Assembly: GCA_030789695.1 (NCBI GenBank)
Contig: CM061142.1
Span: forward strand, 45,183,375 to 45,247,374
Length of the DNA: 64,000 nt
Direction: 5' to 3'
Source: Scilla litardierei
Taxonomy: Eukaryota > Streptophyta > Magnoliopsida > Asparagales > Asparagaceae
Part shown: positions 35,873 through 45,870 of the stretch, piece by piece
How the letters are laid out: each line of letters starts with the position of its first letter
How positions within the stretch are numbered: position 1 is the first letter of the stretch
Translations under genes and position numbers: made by a program
Notes under the pieces: model-generated
The model's input: the letters and a program-made list of their open reading frames with translations, nothing else
The model's database searches: none
Told to the model about the DNA's origin: nothing

Positions 35873-36177
35873 TATCAATTGGGATTTGCAAGAGATTGGA
35901 TCCCAATTTGATAGGAAACCCTAGAAATCCGAGTTGGGTTGGAGTCGGATTTTCGAAGTATCGGTTTGCAAGAGATTGGACCGATACTATGATTTCCGGT
36001 TGCAATTCCATGCCGATACTCATTTGCAAGAGATTGGACGGGTAGGAACTATCCCAATCTAGGTCGTGGACCGAGTTTGCAAGAGATTGGGCTCGGTTCG
36101 CGATTGGACGATGATGTTGATCCTAATGCTAGCTTTCCTAGGCTAGGGTTTGCAAGAGATTGGACCCAAACCTAGGA
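35873..36177 (+). repeat. Five-unit stem-loop array in Ath-A 5' LTR
   Basis: Five copies of tttgcaagagattgg have arms that pair: tatca-attggga/tcccaatttgata, agtatcgg/ccgatact, tactc(a/g)/cgggta (wobble; the a is a change unique to the 5' copy), accgag/ctcggt, and cctaggctaggg with an arm ending cctagg. The region is transcribed leader between the likely start site and the PBS. The 3' LTR copy is at 47025-47328. Confidence 0.85.
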
Positions 36178-36539
36178 TAGCTATAGACTGGCAACAGCGC
36201 GAGAGCGTGAGCTTGGTTCTACATTCAGTTGCAACTAGTTCATCCAAATTCTTATTCAAGCAATTTTGATACCGATAAACCGCATTTATGAAATACGGTG
36301 AGTAGCGGGGATTCCCCATTCCCTAGACGTTCTTTATTTGATTTGATATTTCCGCATTTTTGTCTGACAATTGTGACAGGATCGCCAAAGGCAAATTTCT
36401 CTCTTAAATAGCCAGGTTGATTGGAACAAGCACGGTCATTCGTCCTCCCTGTGTTCGATATCCCGCTCACTGCTACACCGTGCACTTGTGGTAAAACTAC
36501 AACCGTTCTTTGGGTCACATCCCGGAGAGATCAAGTTTT

Positions 36540-36557
36540 TGGCGCCGTTGCCGGGGA
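36540..36557 (+). other. Ath-A primer binding site (tRNA-Asp)
   Basis: tggcgccgttgccgggga is a perfect 18-base complement to the tRNA-Asp 3' end, six bases after the LTR. Confidence 0.95.
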
Positions 36558-36596
36558 GGGCATTTTGACGGTGTTCGTCATCGACCACCCGGAAGA

Positions 36597-39500
36597 ATGG
36601 AGGATGCAATGTCAACAATAGGACTCAGTCAGGAAGATTATGACTCCTTCACAGACCTCCTTAAGGAGCTTGTCGACGAGGTCCACGCTACCGGAGCTTT
36701 CGCTATCGATGTCAAGGACCCCGACGAACAGCTATTTGCTAGTTTCGTGATGGACCAGATCTCCCCGGAGGGGACTATCGGGGGCAATGTCAGAGTTGAC
36801 GTGATCGACGACAAATTATATTTCGAAGAAGGTGGAACAAGTGTCGAGGATCGCTATACTTCGGAAGGATCTTCAGAGGAAGCCAACGTTCAGGGAGTTA
36901 CACCCCATGACACTTACTCTTGCTTCTATGAATCGTCTGATGTGTTTCTTGATTCCATGAACGAACCGGAGCCGAATGAAAACTTTGACGATGCTAGCAC
37001 GGAATCGGAGCATGCCTATTTTGATGCATCGTCCTCGCTAAGTAGTGAGTCTGACTCTCCACAAGAGAGCGCGCCACCTGAGCACGAGCTAGACCCGGAT
37101 GGCGAGGAAGGAGCGGAACTCATGCGAGCCGATGAAGTAGAAGGAGAGGCGCCTCTTCAGGTAGAACTTAAACAATTACCTCCGAATCTAAGGTACGCCT
37201 TTTTGGGTAACAAATTAACTTTCCCGGTGATAGTAAACTCCCACCTCACGCCAGACCAACTTGAAAAACTCCTAGACGTTCTTAGGAGCCACAAAGATGT
37301 CTTAGGATACACTATCTCCGATCTAAAAGGGATAAGCCCTAGGCTTTGCACGCATAGGATCCATTTGGAGGATACCGACGCCACCTACATAGAGCCTCAA
37401 AGGCGGTTAAACCCGAACATGAAGGAGGTGGTTAAAAAGGAAATCCTAAAATTGCTAGAAGCCGGTATAATCTATCCTATTTCAGACAGTAGGTGGGTTA
37501 GCCCCGTTCACGTCGTCCCCAAGAAAGGGGGGATGACTGTCATAAAAAATGAAAAAGGTGAGCCCATATCTACGCGCACCGTCACGGGATGGCGAATGTG
37601 CATTGACTATAGGAAACTCAATAAAGCTACCCGAAAGGACCATTACCCATTGCCCTTCATTGATCAAATGCTTGAACGACTTGCAAAACATAAATACTTT
37701 TGCTATCTAGATGGGTATTCGGGATTCTTCCAAATCCCTTTGCATGAAGATGACCAAGAGAAGACGACTTTCACTTGTCCCTATGGCACCTATGCCTACC
37801 GCAGGATGCCGTTTGGCCTTTGTAATGCCCCCGCTACCTTTCAGAGGTGTATGACGTCCATATTCTCCGATTACATTGAAAATATCATGGAAGTTTTTAT
37901 GGATGACTTCTCGGTTTATGGAAGTGAGTTTGACTCTTGTTTGGAAAATCTTACTAAAGTCCTAAAAAGGTGCCAACAAAACAATCTCACTCTCAATTGG
38001 GAGAAGTGTCACTTCATGGTTACGGAAGGTATAGTTCTCGGACATCTTGTCTCCTCGAGAGGAATTGAGGTAGATAAAGCAAAGATTGAGGTAATCGAGA
38101 AACTCCCTCCTCCTATTAATGTCAAGGGCATTAGAGGCTTCCTTGGTCACGCGGGGTTTTACCGCCGCTTCATAAAGGATTTCGCCTCGATTGCCCGACC
38201 ACTTACTTCTTTGCTCGCTAAAGATATTCCTTTTGTTTTTTCAGGTGAATGCTTACAAGCCTTTAACGCCTTGAAAGAAGCACTAGTCTCCGCGCCCATC
38301 ATACAACCGCCGGATTGGAGCCTTCCTTTTGAGCTAATGTGTGATGCTAGCGACCAAGCCATTGGAGCGGTATTGGGACAAAGAAAGGATAAGGGGCTTC
38401 ATGCGATATACTATGCGAGCAAGACATTGGATGACGCGCAGAAAAACTACACAACTACTGAGAAAGAGCTTCTAGCGGTCGTCTATTCCATAGAGAAGTT
38501 TCGTTCTTACCTCCTTGGGTCCAAGGTTATTGTCCACACCGACCATGCGGCATTGAAGTATCTTTTAAACAAGAAGGAGGCCAAGCCTCGGTTGATTAGG
38601 TGGATACTCTTGTTGCAAGAATTTGACTTAGAGATCAGAGACAAGAAGGGTACGGACAATGTCGTGGCGGATCATTTATCTAGGCTCATTCGCGACAAGG
38701 AGTACGAAAGTTTGCCTATCAACGACACATTCGTTGATGAGAGGCTATATGCCATAAGGACCGGAGAAGTTCCTTGGTACGCGGACTTCGTCAACTACTT
38801 GGCTTGTGGAATCAAACCGCATGGGATGTCTACACAACAAAAGAGGAGATTTCTGCATGAGGTCCGTAGCTATTTTTGGGAAGATCCCTACCTTTTCAAG
38901 ATATGCAAAGATAGTGTCATTCGTAGGTGTGTTTCTAAGGAGGAGGCGACATCGATCATTTTGCATTGCCACGGTCTACCATGTGGAGGACATCATGCCG
39001 CCTCTAAAACCACCGCTAAGATTTTGCAGAGCGGGTTCTTCTGGCCGACAATGTTTAAAGACACCCACAACTTTGTAAAGGGGTGCGATAGATGCCAACG
39101 GACCGGGAATATCTCCAAGCGCAATGAAATGCCAATGAGGCCCATCCAAGAAATTGAGCTTTTTGATTGTTGGGGAGTAGACTTCATGGGACCATTTCCC
39201 TCGAGCAACGGCAACAAATACATCCTATTGGCCGTCGACTATGTCTCCAAATGGGTGGAAGCAATCGCCACCCCTACTAATGATGCAAGGGTCGTCTCCA
39301 AGTTCTTCAAGAAAAATATCTTCCCGCGCTTCGGAGTGCCTCGTACCTTGATAAGCGACGGGGGAAGCCACTTCATAGAGAACAAGTTTGAAGCCATGCT
39401 AAAGAAGTACGGAGTAAACCATAGAGTTGGCATGGCTTATCACCCCCAGACAAGCGGCCAAGTGGAAGTCTCAAATAGAGAGATCAAGCAAATTCTCGAG

Positions 39501-40475
39501 AAAACCGTGGATCGGTCTAGAAAGGATTGGTCAATGAAGCTAAACGATGCTCTATGGGCATATCGCACGGCCTTTCGCACTCCCATCGGTACCACACCGT
39601 TCCGACTAGTTTATGGGAAGGCTTGCCACTTGCCGGTAGAGTTGGAGCACCGCGCATATTGGGCCATCAAGACCTTTAACTACGACTACAAGAGTGCGGC
39701 GGTGAGGCGACTCTTGGACATCAACGAGCTTGATGAAATAAGGAGAGACGCCTATGAGAGCTCGAGAATTTACAAGGAAAGGACCAAGATTCTCCACGAT
39801 GCCCGCATAACCGTCACGGACTTCAAAGTAGGAGACAAGGTGTTGCTCTATAATTCCCTGCTCCGACTATTTCCCGGTAAGTTGAGGTCACGTTGGTCCG
39901 GACCTTTCACCATCAAGCATATACAACCGGGAAGAGCTTTCGAGTTGGAGAGCAAGGACGGTTCCACGTTCAAAGTAAATGGTCAGAGGCTCAAACACTA
40001 TTTCGAGGGAGTCCCGACGGGCGACACCAATAGAATATATTTGCTTAAGGGACTGCCGGATGATCTTTCATACCTCCTTGATGAGGTGATAGAGGAGGCG
40101 ATCCCCCACTCAATTGGCGCTCTTTTTGATGAAGATTTAGAGGAAGGCCCGGATTTAGGCCAAGATGAGAAGATAGACGATTCCCCCGACCTCTCCGCTG
40201 AAGATGATGAAGGCGACGCTGATGTCGCAAAGATTCGAGAGCTCTGCAAGCTCTCGAAATTAAAGTCTCCAAAGAAAGCTCTGCCGGCACGGAGATCGGC
40301 GTCACCGGTAAAGCCGTTGACCGGAGAAAATGCTAGCTTGGGGGAGCCTCCCCCCAACACTATTCGAGATAGGAGACCACCGCGGGAGAACATGACGCCG
40401 CAACTTCCCAATCCAAGCGTGCTCCCCGGAAAGTTTGATGGGTGCATCTCATATGCACCAAACATCCCGCATTGA
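36597..40475 (+). CDS. pol: Gag-less Pol polyprotein: RT, RNase H, integrase, C-terminal tail
   Basis: The protein has 1,292 residues. The frame is open upstream to 36510, but that part is LTR end and PBS, so the ATG at 36597 (shared with Ath-B) is chosen. Residues 1 to about 195 are acidic, with no known domain. RT spans about 260-480: D372 in [11 protein letters not shown], then FMDD with D436 and D437. RNase H spans about 575-700: D583 in CDAS, E624 in TEKELL, D649 in HTDH. Integrase starts with a zinc finger (GGHH to CDRC, about 800-835). Its catalytic core has D862, D921 and E957 (D-35-E), and a GPF-type module follows (RWSGPFTI). The tail (about 1155-1292) is acidic, then has KIRELCKL and SPKK/SPVK motifs and ends [15 protein letters not shown]. 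No Gag, zinc knuckle or protease (no DSG/DLGA) is present. All catalytic residues are intact. Confidence 0.95.
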   Translation: MEDAMSTIGLSQEDYDSFTDLLKELVDEVHATGAFAIDVKDPDEQLFASFVMDQISPEGTIGGNVRVDVIDDKLYFEEGGTSVEDRYTSEGSSEEANVQGVTPHDTYSCFYESSDVFLDSMNEPEPNENFDDASTESEHAYFDASSSLSSESDSPQESAPPEHELDPDGEEGAELMRADEVEGEAPLQVELKQLPPNLRYAFLGNKLTFPVIVNSHLTPDQLEKLLDVLRSHKDVLGYTISDLKGISPRLCTHRIHLEDTDATYIEPQRRLNPNMKEVVKKEILKLLEAGIIYPISDSRWVSPVHVVPKKGGMTVIKNEKGEPISTRTVTGWRMCIDYRKLNKATRKDHYPLPFIDQMLERLAKHKYFCYLDGYSGFFQIPLHEDDQEKTTFTCPYGTYAYRRMPFGLCNAPATFQRCMTSIFSDYIENIMEVFMDDFSVYGSEFDSCLENLTKVLKRCQQNNLTLNWEKCHFMVTEGIVLGHLVSSRGIEVDKAKIEVIEKLPPPINVKGIRGFLGHAGFYRRFIKDFASIARPLTSLLAKDIPFVFSGECLQAFNALKEALVSAPIIQPPDWSLPFELMCDASDQAIGAVLGQRKDKGLHAIYYASKTLDDAQKNYTTTEKELLAVVYSIEKFRSYLLGSKVIVHTDHAALKYLLNKKEAKPRLIRWILLLQEFDLEIRDKKGTDNVVADHLSRLIRDKEYESLPINDTFVDERLYAIRTGEVPWYADFVNYLACGIKPHGMSTQQKRRFLHEVRSYFWEDPYLFKICKDSVIRRCVSKEEATSIILHCHGLPCGGHHAASKTTAKILQSGFFWPTMFKDTHNFVKGCDRCQRTGNISKRNEMPMRPIQEIELFDCWGVDFMGPFPSSNGNKYILLAVDYVSKWVEAIATPTNDARVVSKFFKKNIFPRFGVPRTLISDGGSHFIENKFEAMLKKYGVNHRVGMAYHPQTSGQVEVSNREIKQILEKTVDRSRKDWSMKLNDALWAYRTAFRTPIGTTPFRLVYGKACHLPVELEHRAYWAIKTFNYDYKSAAVRRLLDINELDEIRRDAYESSRIYKERTKILHDARITVTDFKVGDKVLLYNSLLRLFPGKLRSRWSGPFTIKHIQPGRAFELESKDGSTFKVNGQRLKHYFEGVPTGDTNRIYLLKGLPDDLSYLLDEVIEEAIPHSIGALFDEDLEEGPDLGQDEKIDDSPDLSAEDDEGDADVAKIRELCKLSKLKSPKKALPARRSASPVKPLTGENASLGEPPPNTIRDRRPPRENMTPQLPNPSVLPGKFDGCISYAPNIPH

Positions 40476-40487
40476 TTGAAAATTATA

Positions 40488-40540
40488 GGGGGTCGAGCTC
40501 ACGACCTTAAACGAGCGCTTGTCAGGAGGCAACCCGACGG
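40488..40540 (+). other. Conserved post-pol motif
   Basis: The block includes gaccttaaacgagcgcttgt and ggaggcaaccc. It follows the pol stop in all three elements (about 29440-29490 in Ath-B, 56441-56492 in Ath-C). A similar gcgctt...gggaggcaacc block is common after pol in plant Ty3 elements. Its role is unknown. Confidence 0.6.
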
Positions 40541-40802
40541 TTTTTGCTTCATTTTTACTTTTTCTTTATTTTCTTTTTAGAAATTTTTAGTGTTTTGAGT
40601 CGTTCGCCCAAAAATTTTGTGATAACGGGTCCTATTTTTCTTGACAGGAGAGGATATAGGTAGATCCATCATGAGGAGGATGAACGAGACGACGAGGAGC
40701 GTCCCAGGAAGGCGCTCGATGCTTAGGAGGAAGATGGAATCGACTGGAGGAAGAAAGACGGAGTTTAGAGCCCAAACGAAGACAAACAGCAGAACACAAG
40801 GC

Positions 40803-41148
40803 TCACTCGGTCGAGTATACTAGTCACTCGGCCGAGTACACAAGTTCGTCCGGCCGAGCCGCTCATGAACGAGGGAAGTCTGCTGTACCCAACTCTCTGT
40901 TTATTTTCCTGATTCCAATATAACTGCCACTCGGCCGAGTATATATATTCACTCGGCCGAGTAAAACGGATACCCTCCTAGGGCGAGTCTTGCCGAGTAG
41001 CTTGAGTCACTCGGCCGAATGGACTTACTCCACTCGGCCGAGGCTGGCAAGGCCACTCGGCCGATGCGTAAGCGAGACGAAATTTCTATTGATCCTGCTC
41101 AGCCGAGTGACCCAGTCACTCGGCCGAGTCATAACTTTTATTATATAA
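40803..41148 (+). promoter_or_regulatory. Internal promoter of Ath-A: palindrome array plus TATA box
   Basis: Five exact ctcggccgag copies and several near copies (40803-41130) are followed 12 bases later by tatataa (41142-41148) and a GC-rich leader. The same motif type precedes the LTR TATA box. It would drive the ORF1-like gene independently of the LTR. Confidence 0.65.
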
Positions 41149-41355
41149 GGGCTGAGGGGGCGGCGCGATTTTCGAAACGCTGAAACCGATCGCGCCCCGA
41201 CTCTTCACCTCCCCTCGCCCGATTCCCCTCGCTCGCACCCCCCGACTCGCCCGACCGCCGCTGCCGCGCCGCCGCTCGGTCCACCACCGCCGGCCGACCA
41301 CACGCCGGCGCCTCGCCCGAGTCGCCGCCGGTGGCCGTGTCTCCGGCCACCTCCG

Positions 41356-41518
41356 GTACCCCCCTATTTCGATTTTTTCTCCTCTTTTTGAGTATATTTT
41401 GAGGATCCATGTGCTAAACGACCCCCAAACCCAAATCAATTCCTATATCTATCTATGATACCCCTAATGCCCCATACGTATTGATTATTACCCGCTGATA
41501 TCTCCATTTCACGCGCAG
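41356..41518 (+). other. Probable 5'-UTR intron of the ORF1-like transcript
   Basis: The donor is ctccg|gtaccc and the acceptor cgcgcag|gttg, with T/A-rich interior. Comparable donors and acceptors are at about 57297 and 57458 in Ath-C (gtttcag|gtta). In Ath-B the donor is kept and the acceptor AG has become TG. Confidence 0.5.
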
Positions 41519-41696
41519 GTTGCTTTTTGGAGCTTAGGGGAGCCCAGGGGAGCTTCTCGGGACTGATTTGAGCTTCGTGGAGGCGCTGACTTCGCACGCT
41601 TCCGTTGCTGAGCACTCGCGGCGTGTCTGGGTATACTCTTTCCACTCTTTTACACGCACCGCACTTTTTTCACTTTTCGGCGCGCTCGGGGCCGAT

Positions 41697-43889
41697 ATGC
41701 CGCCCCGGACACGGCCTCGGTCGAAGAGAGCTTCCGCCAAGCGGAAGCGGTCGGATGATGCCGGCCCCTCCCACGAGTTGGAGGACTCTCCTCCACCGTC
41801 CCCCACACACCCTGCACACCCAGCACAGCATGCAGGCCTCGCACACCCCGCACAGCCTGCAGTGCACCCACAGCCCGCACAGCCTCTCCCTGCCGACCCA
41901 CAGCCACCACCACCGGCTCCACTGGTCGGGCTGCTCGGGATTACGTTCCGAGACGACGCACACCGCGCCGTCTTCGACCGTATCTCCCAGCGCTCGATCG
42001 TACCCTCCAGGTTTGCACACCTCGCTGACCTAGGACGCCTGGGGGTACTAGAGGGGATGCTCACGTTGTACGACAACGTGGGCTGGCGAGATTTTCTGCA
42101 GGTGTCGGCGGATACGTTTACCCGCCCGACACTTGAGGTTCTGAGTTCGATCGCCCGGACCGACGAGGGATGCTCGTTCCGGTTCATGGATCGAGAGTGC
42201 CAGGTCACTCTCGATATGATGAGAGCGTTCTTCTCGTGGCCCGCTGTCCCCGGTGCCGATCGCGGTTACGGCCCCACCCATATCCCCCCTCCTTCCTTCG
42301 ACGCCGTTGCCTTCTGGGCCCGGATTACGGGTCTCCACGTTGCCTTTGACCCTAGTAGGGCCAAGGCCTCAGCCATTGTCCACCCCTGCCTACGTATTGC
42401 TCAGCGCCTTATGGCGACGACCTTTTTGGCCAGATATGAGCCGGGCACGATGTCTACGCCAGAGCTCTACATGCTCTACGCGATGACACGTCCCAGAGCT
42501 CTATCTAGGGATGGCGATGAGCTTGTCCCCGCCGTCGTGATCGATATCGCGGCTTGGTTTTTGGACCGCATCATTGTATCGGTGGGCGCTCGCTCACCGA
42601 TATGCTGCGGCGGCCTGATCACTTTGCTTGCTCTTATGACCGGCGAGGACTTCTCCGATGACTTGCGACGCGTTCCGGGCCCCACTTCTCTGTCGATAGA
42701 TGTTATGGCCCGGATGAAGATGCTTCGTCCGCACGGTGAGAGTCACTGGGTCTGGTTGCACGGCCCTTTTGGTGCCGATTACATGATTCTCCCGAGCCCT
42801 GCTCGGACTCTGATTGCACCAGCCCACGTTGACTGGCTCCCTGCGATGGATGTTCTCATCCCCGCTGCTTACGTGCTCGAGGCCGAGGAGGCCGAGCAGG
42901 CCCACGCTGCCCCTGTAGACCCGTTTGCACACCCTGCCGAGCCTGCTGCCGAGCCTGTTGACCCAGTGGCCCCTCAGCCCATACCTGATGTTTCCGCTGC
43001 TCCTGACACTTCTGTCCCCACTTCTGTCAGTGTCACGAGTACCTCAGCTGAGCCCACTTCCACCACCTCCACCACTTCCGAGGCTGTCACCACCACCCCC
43101 ACCCCCACCACTGGCCCTCTGTCCGTCGAGCCACTTTGCTCCGCACTCCCCGAGCGCCCGTCGACCTTTGTTGAGAGTGGAGAGCCCTCGTTTTCCGCGG
43201 TCGTGGAGACCATGGCTAGCATGATCTCCGCTGGAGTTGCGCCTTTTGGTCCACACACTTCCACCCCAGCGGTAGTTACCTCTGTCTCCACCCCTGCTGT
43301 ATTTTCCGAGAGCGTCGTGGCGTCTATCCACACTTCTGTGCCACCGACCTCTCCGGCCACCTCACTGCCATTTTTGCACTCTTCTTTCGCAGCTGCTGTC
43401 TTCACTTCCCACCAGCCGGTGCCCCGGCCTCACACTGAGGCCAGGCCCATATTCGCAGGCGCAGCACCTTTTGTTCCCTTCCCCGCTGAGCCAGTCACCT
43501 ACGCGACCCGAGTTCGCCAGCCACGCCCTGCACAGCCCCGCCCGGTGCGTCCCTCGGCACCACCTCCCCCTGACACTGTACTTCAGAGCATTCGTGCTCT
43601 AGAGGGGGCGGTGAGTGGCCTCCGAGGCGACCTTAGGACCCTATCCTCCACCGTCTCTGCGATGGTTGGCCGCTTCGAGCTGATCCCCCAGATCCATTAC
43701 TGCCTCACCCAGGTTCTGGAGCGTCTCCCGCGCGTACCCCCACCCACACAGCAGGTTCTCGCCCACACTTCCACACACACCCGACCTGCTACCACTCCCA
43801 CACCCACCCCCGCTCAGCAGCCTGTCCAGCCAGCACCACCCACACGACCTCCGCCTCAGGACGGAGACGGTGCAGCACCACCTTCTTAG
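41697..43889 (+). CDS. Athila ORF1-like protein, intact
   Basis: The protein has 730 residues. The ATG at 41697 (MPPRTRPRSKR) is chosen because Ath-B and Ath-C start at the same point, although the frame is open upstream to 41568. Residues 3-20 are basic (RASAKRKR) and look like a nuclear localisation signal. A Pro/Ala/His-rich spacer follows. A globular domain (about 80-385) has HADLGRLGVLEGM-like, FRFMDRECQVTLDMMRAF, KASAIVHPCLRIAQRLM, PICCGGLITLLALMTGED and DYMILPSPARTLI segments resembling ATHILA ORF-1 (PF03078). Then come a Ser/Thr/Pro-rich region (about 400-590), an amphipathic helix (about 626-680) and a Pro-rich end. I see no signal peptide or clear membrane span, so an Env role is not supported. 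It lies in the env position and probably has its own promoter. Confidence 0.85.
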   Translation: MPPRTRPRSKRASAKRKRSDDAGPSHELEDSPPPSPTHPAHPAQHAGLAHPAQPAVHPQPAQPLPADPQPPPPAPLVGLLGITFRDDAHRAVFDRISQRSIVPSRFAHLADLGRLGVLEGMLTLYDNVGWRDFLQVSADTFTRPTLEVLSSIARTDEGCSFRFMDRECQVTLDMMRAFFSWPAVPGADRGYGPTHIPPPSFDAVAFWARITGLHVAFDPSRAKASAIVHPCLRIAQRLMATTFLARYEPGTMSTPELYMLYAMTRPRALSRDGDELVPAVVIDIAAWFLDRIIVSVGARSPICCGGLITLLALMTGEDFSDDLRRVPGPTSLSIDVMARMKMLRPHGESHWVWLHGPFGADYMILPSPARTLIAPAHVDWLPAMDVLIPAAYVLEAEEAEQAHAAPVDPFAHPAEPAAEPVDPVAPQPIPDVSAAPDTSVPTSVSVTSTSAEPTSTTSTTSEAVTTTPTPTTGPLSVEPLCSALPERPSTFVESGEPSFSAVVETMASMISAGVAPFGPHTSTPAVVTSVSTPAVFSESVVASIHTSVPPTSPATSLPFLHSSFAAAVFTSHQPVPRPHTEARPIFAGAAPFVPFPAEPVTYATRVRQPRPAQPRPVRPSAPPPPDTVLQSIRALEGAVSGLRGDLRTLSSTVSAMVGRFELIPQIHYCLTQVLERLPRVPPPTQQVLAHTSTHTRPATTPTPTPAQQPVQPAPPTRPPPQDGDGAAPPS

Positions 43890-45855
43890 GCACCCTTGAT
43901 GCCATCGATTCCTTTTGCAGTCGTGCTGCCCGTTTCTGCTGGGTCCTGTTGCGCTTTTTGTCCACCCCCCTCCCCTCACTTATTTTGGGATTCTCTTTTT
44001 GATCATATCTTTATATATCTTTTTTGGGAGAGATGGAGAGTTTTTGGTGCCACTTATACATCTGTATCACTCCTATCTGTGCATGCATCATGTCCGCATC
44101 ATATTTTCATTTCTTTATTTTTCTTTTTATTTTCATTTTTCATGCATGCATCCTCACCTGCCCCTCACATTTCTTGTCTCTCGGTGTGCCACACTTTGCA
44201 CATTGAGGACACTGTGCCATTTAGCTTGGGGGAGTGAGTTCTCACGTTCTTTTTTCGATTTGCCACCTTTATTTTAAGTTTTTCACACCGTTTTTCACTT
44301 TTGCACTTATTTTTCATCAATTTTCTTTTATTTTACCATGCATCACGTTTTTCTTATTTTCTCTGTGTGCCGCATTGTAAATAGTTCTATTTTCCCTTTA
44401 TCTTTATTTCTTTTCTTTTTCATCTCATGCTAGAGATGACTTTTCTGTGATGATGATGACGTTGGATTTAGCTTACTCTATATGCATGCTATATTTGTCA
44501 TGTCTTAGATTTTATTTCTGATATCATATGCTATGACTTGCCTTGCATATTAGAGATAGTAACCCACACTTTTGCCACATGAAAATGGATGAAATTTTAT
44601 TATTAGCTGAGTCTGAATGTTCATATGTATGCTATCACAGAAAACACACCAAGATTCACGCATTGAATGCCTATATCTGGAGTACTGATTTCTTTTTCCT
44701 ATGTCACTTCTATATGCATGAATTGTACACTTCACTTCAGGATGATTGAATGATGTTAGCTATGATAAATCTGGATTAGTTAGCTTTTTTGTGATCAAAA
44801 CTGAGTAGATTAGATTACCCTGCTGAAGTTGTCGTGCATGTCTTATAGAGTGAACCGAGAGATACATTTATTTCTTTCTCCACAAATCTTGAACATCATT
44901 TCTCTACTTTTAAAATCGTTGGTGAATCTCCCCTTAGCGATTCTATTTTATGGCATTTCCACCGCTATTAATTCCTAGCTCCAAATCTCTTATTCTATAA
45001 AAAAAATAAATAAAAGAGAGAAGAATATTCTTGTATATCATTATCTCTCTTTGAGTTGGGATCATTGTGTATATATTCTCTACAAAAAAAAACAAAAAAA
45101 AACAAAAAAAAGGGGAAAAAAAAGAAAAAAAAAGAGAGAAATAGAGGAAAATTCCTCAATAAAAGATCACATCTCACTTTCTTCCTTTCTTCTTTCCTCT
45201 TATTACATTTGGAGCTATATAAAAATGGGGATGTGAATATTTTTTATGCCACCATGCTTATAGATAAGCTTGGGGGAGGGGATCCATTGATGTGTGAGAG
45301 AGTGACTACTTGACGTTGCACGACAACCTAGGCTAAGTAATATTCTATACTCGGTGAGATTATTTCTAGCTTTACGAAATCCAGAATTCTAAGCCTAGCG
45401 TTCATTTCATGAAATCCATACTTTTCTATTCCCTCTATTCTATAGTGTGATACTCTTATACTCCAGATAGAAAGCATTCAATTGAAAAGTGTGTGATCTG
45501 TGATTCGTATACCGCTTTAGATGATTCAGACGATGTTAATTTTAAAATTATTCCGTTTTTCATGATTATATCGTTGTTCGTGGGTTTTCTATTTCTATTT
45601 GCACTATTATACTATGATATCAAAATAAAATCCTTTGACATGTATTTTTCATTCGGTGCATGCTATACGAGTAAGTGAAACCCACGTCCTGAGAAAATGA
45701 TCTAGTATCCTACCTCTTCGCTTCTTTCTTTCTTCTTTATTTTCATTTCGTTTTCCATTCTTCTCCGTTTTTCATTTTTCGTCTTTCGCCGTTTTCGTTT
45801 TCCGAATCCACCGGGTTCGCCATTTACTTATCTTCCTCGAGGACGAGTAAGAGGC
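43890..45855 (+). other. Ath-A 3' noncoding region with PPT-like repeats
   Basis: This 2 kb region is conserved in all three elements. It has long T-rich tracts, a block with cacattgaggacactgtg (about 44198), PPT-like sites agcttgggggag (44223) and aagcttgggggagggg (45266), A-rich runs near 45080-45130 and a purine/pyrimidine switch before the real PPT. No protein is supported. Confidence 0.75.
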
Positions 45856-45870
45856 AAGCTTGGGGGATTT
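45856..45870 (+). other. Ath-A polypurine tract
   Basis: aagcttgggggattt abuts the 3' LTR. A cttcctcgaggacgag block just upstream is shared with Ath-B and Ath-C. Confidence 0.95.

Larger units (their letters stand above)
34719..36533 (+). repeat. Ath-A 5' LTR
   Basis: It starts tgatcactcc and ends gagatca. It contains the palindrome array (35014-35395), TATA box (35478-35485) and stem-loop array (35873-36177), and a U5 end with ctccctgtgttcgat. Confidence 0.97.

Noticed and set aside
36510..36596. Extending the Ath-A pol start upstream to 36510.
   Set aside because: Those codons are LTR end and PBS, and the homologous start in Ath-B is the ATG matching 36597.
40641..40823. A 60-codon basic frame after pol in Ath-A with an equal-length counterpart in Ath-B (29156-29338).
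   Set aside because: It opens on TTG, the protein differs at about a quarter of residues while the DNA differs less, and the frame runs into the palindrome array. The similarity is that of related noncoding DNA. The cttgacag just before it may be a splice acceptor.
41534..42208. Long minus-strand frame opposite the Ath-A ORF1-like gene.
   Set aside because: It is a shadow of a GC-rich coding region and has no recognisable domain. The same holds for 42974-43405 and 39998-40465.
41697..43889. Calling the ORF1-like protein an envelope protein.
   Set aside because: It is in the env position, but I see no signal peptide, no clear membrane span and a basic nuclear-type N-terminus. The core resembles ATHILA ORF-1.
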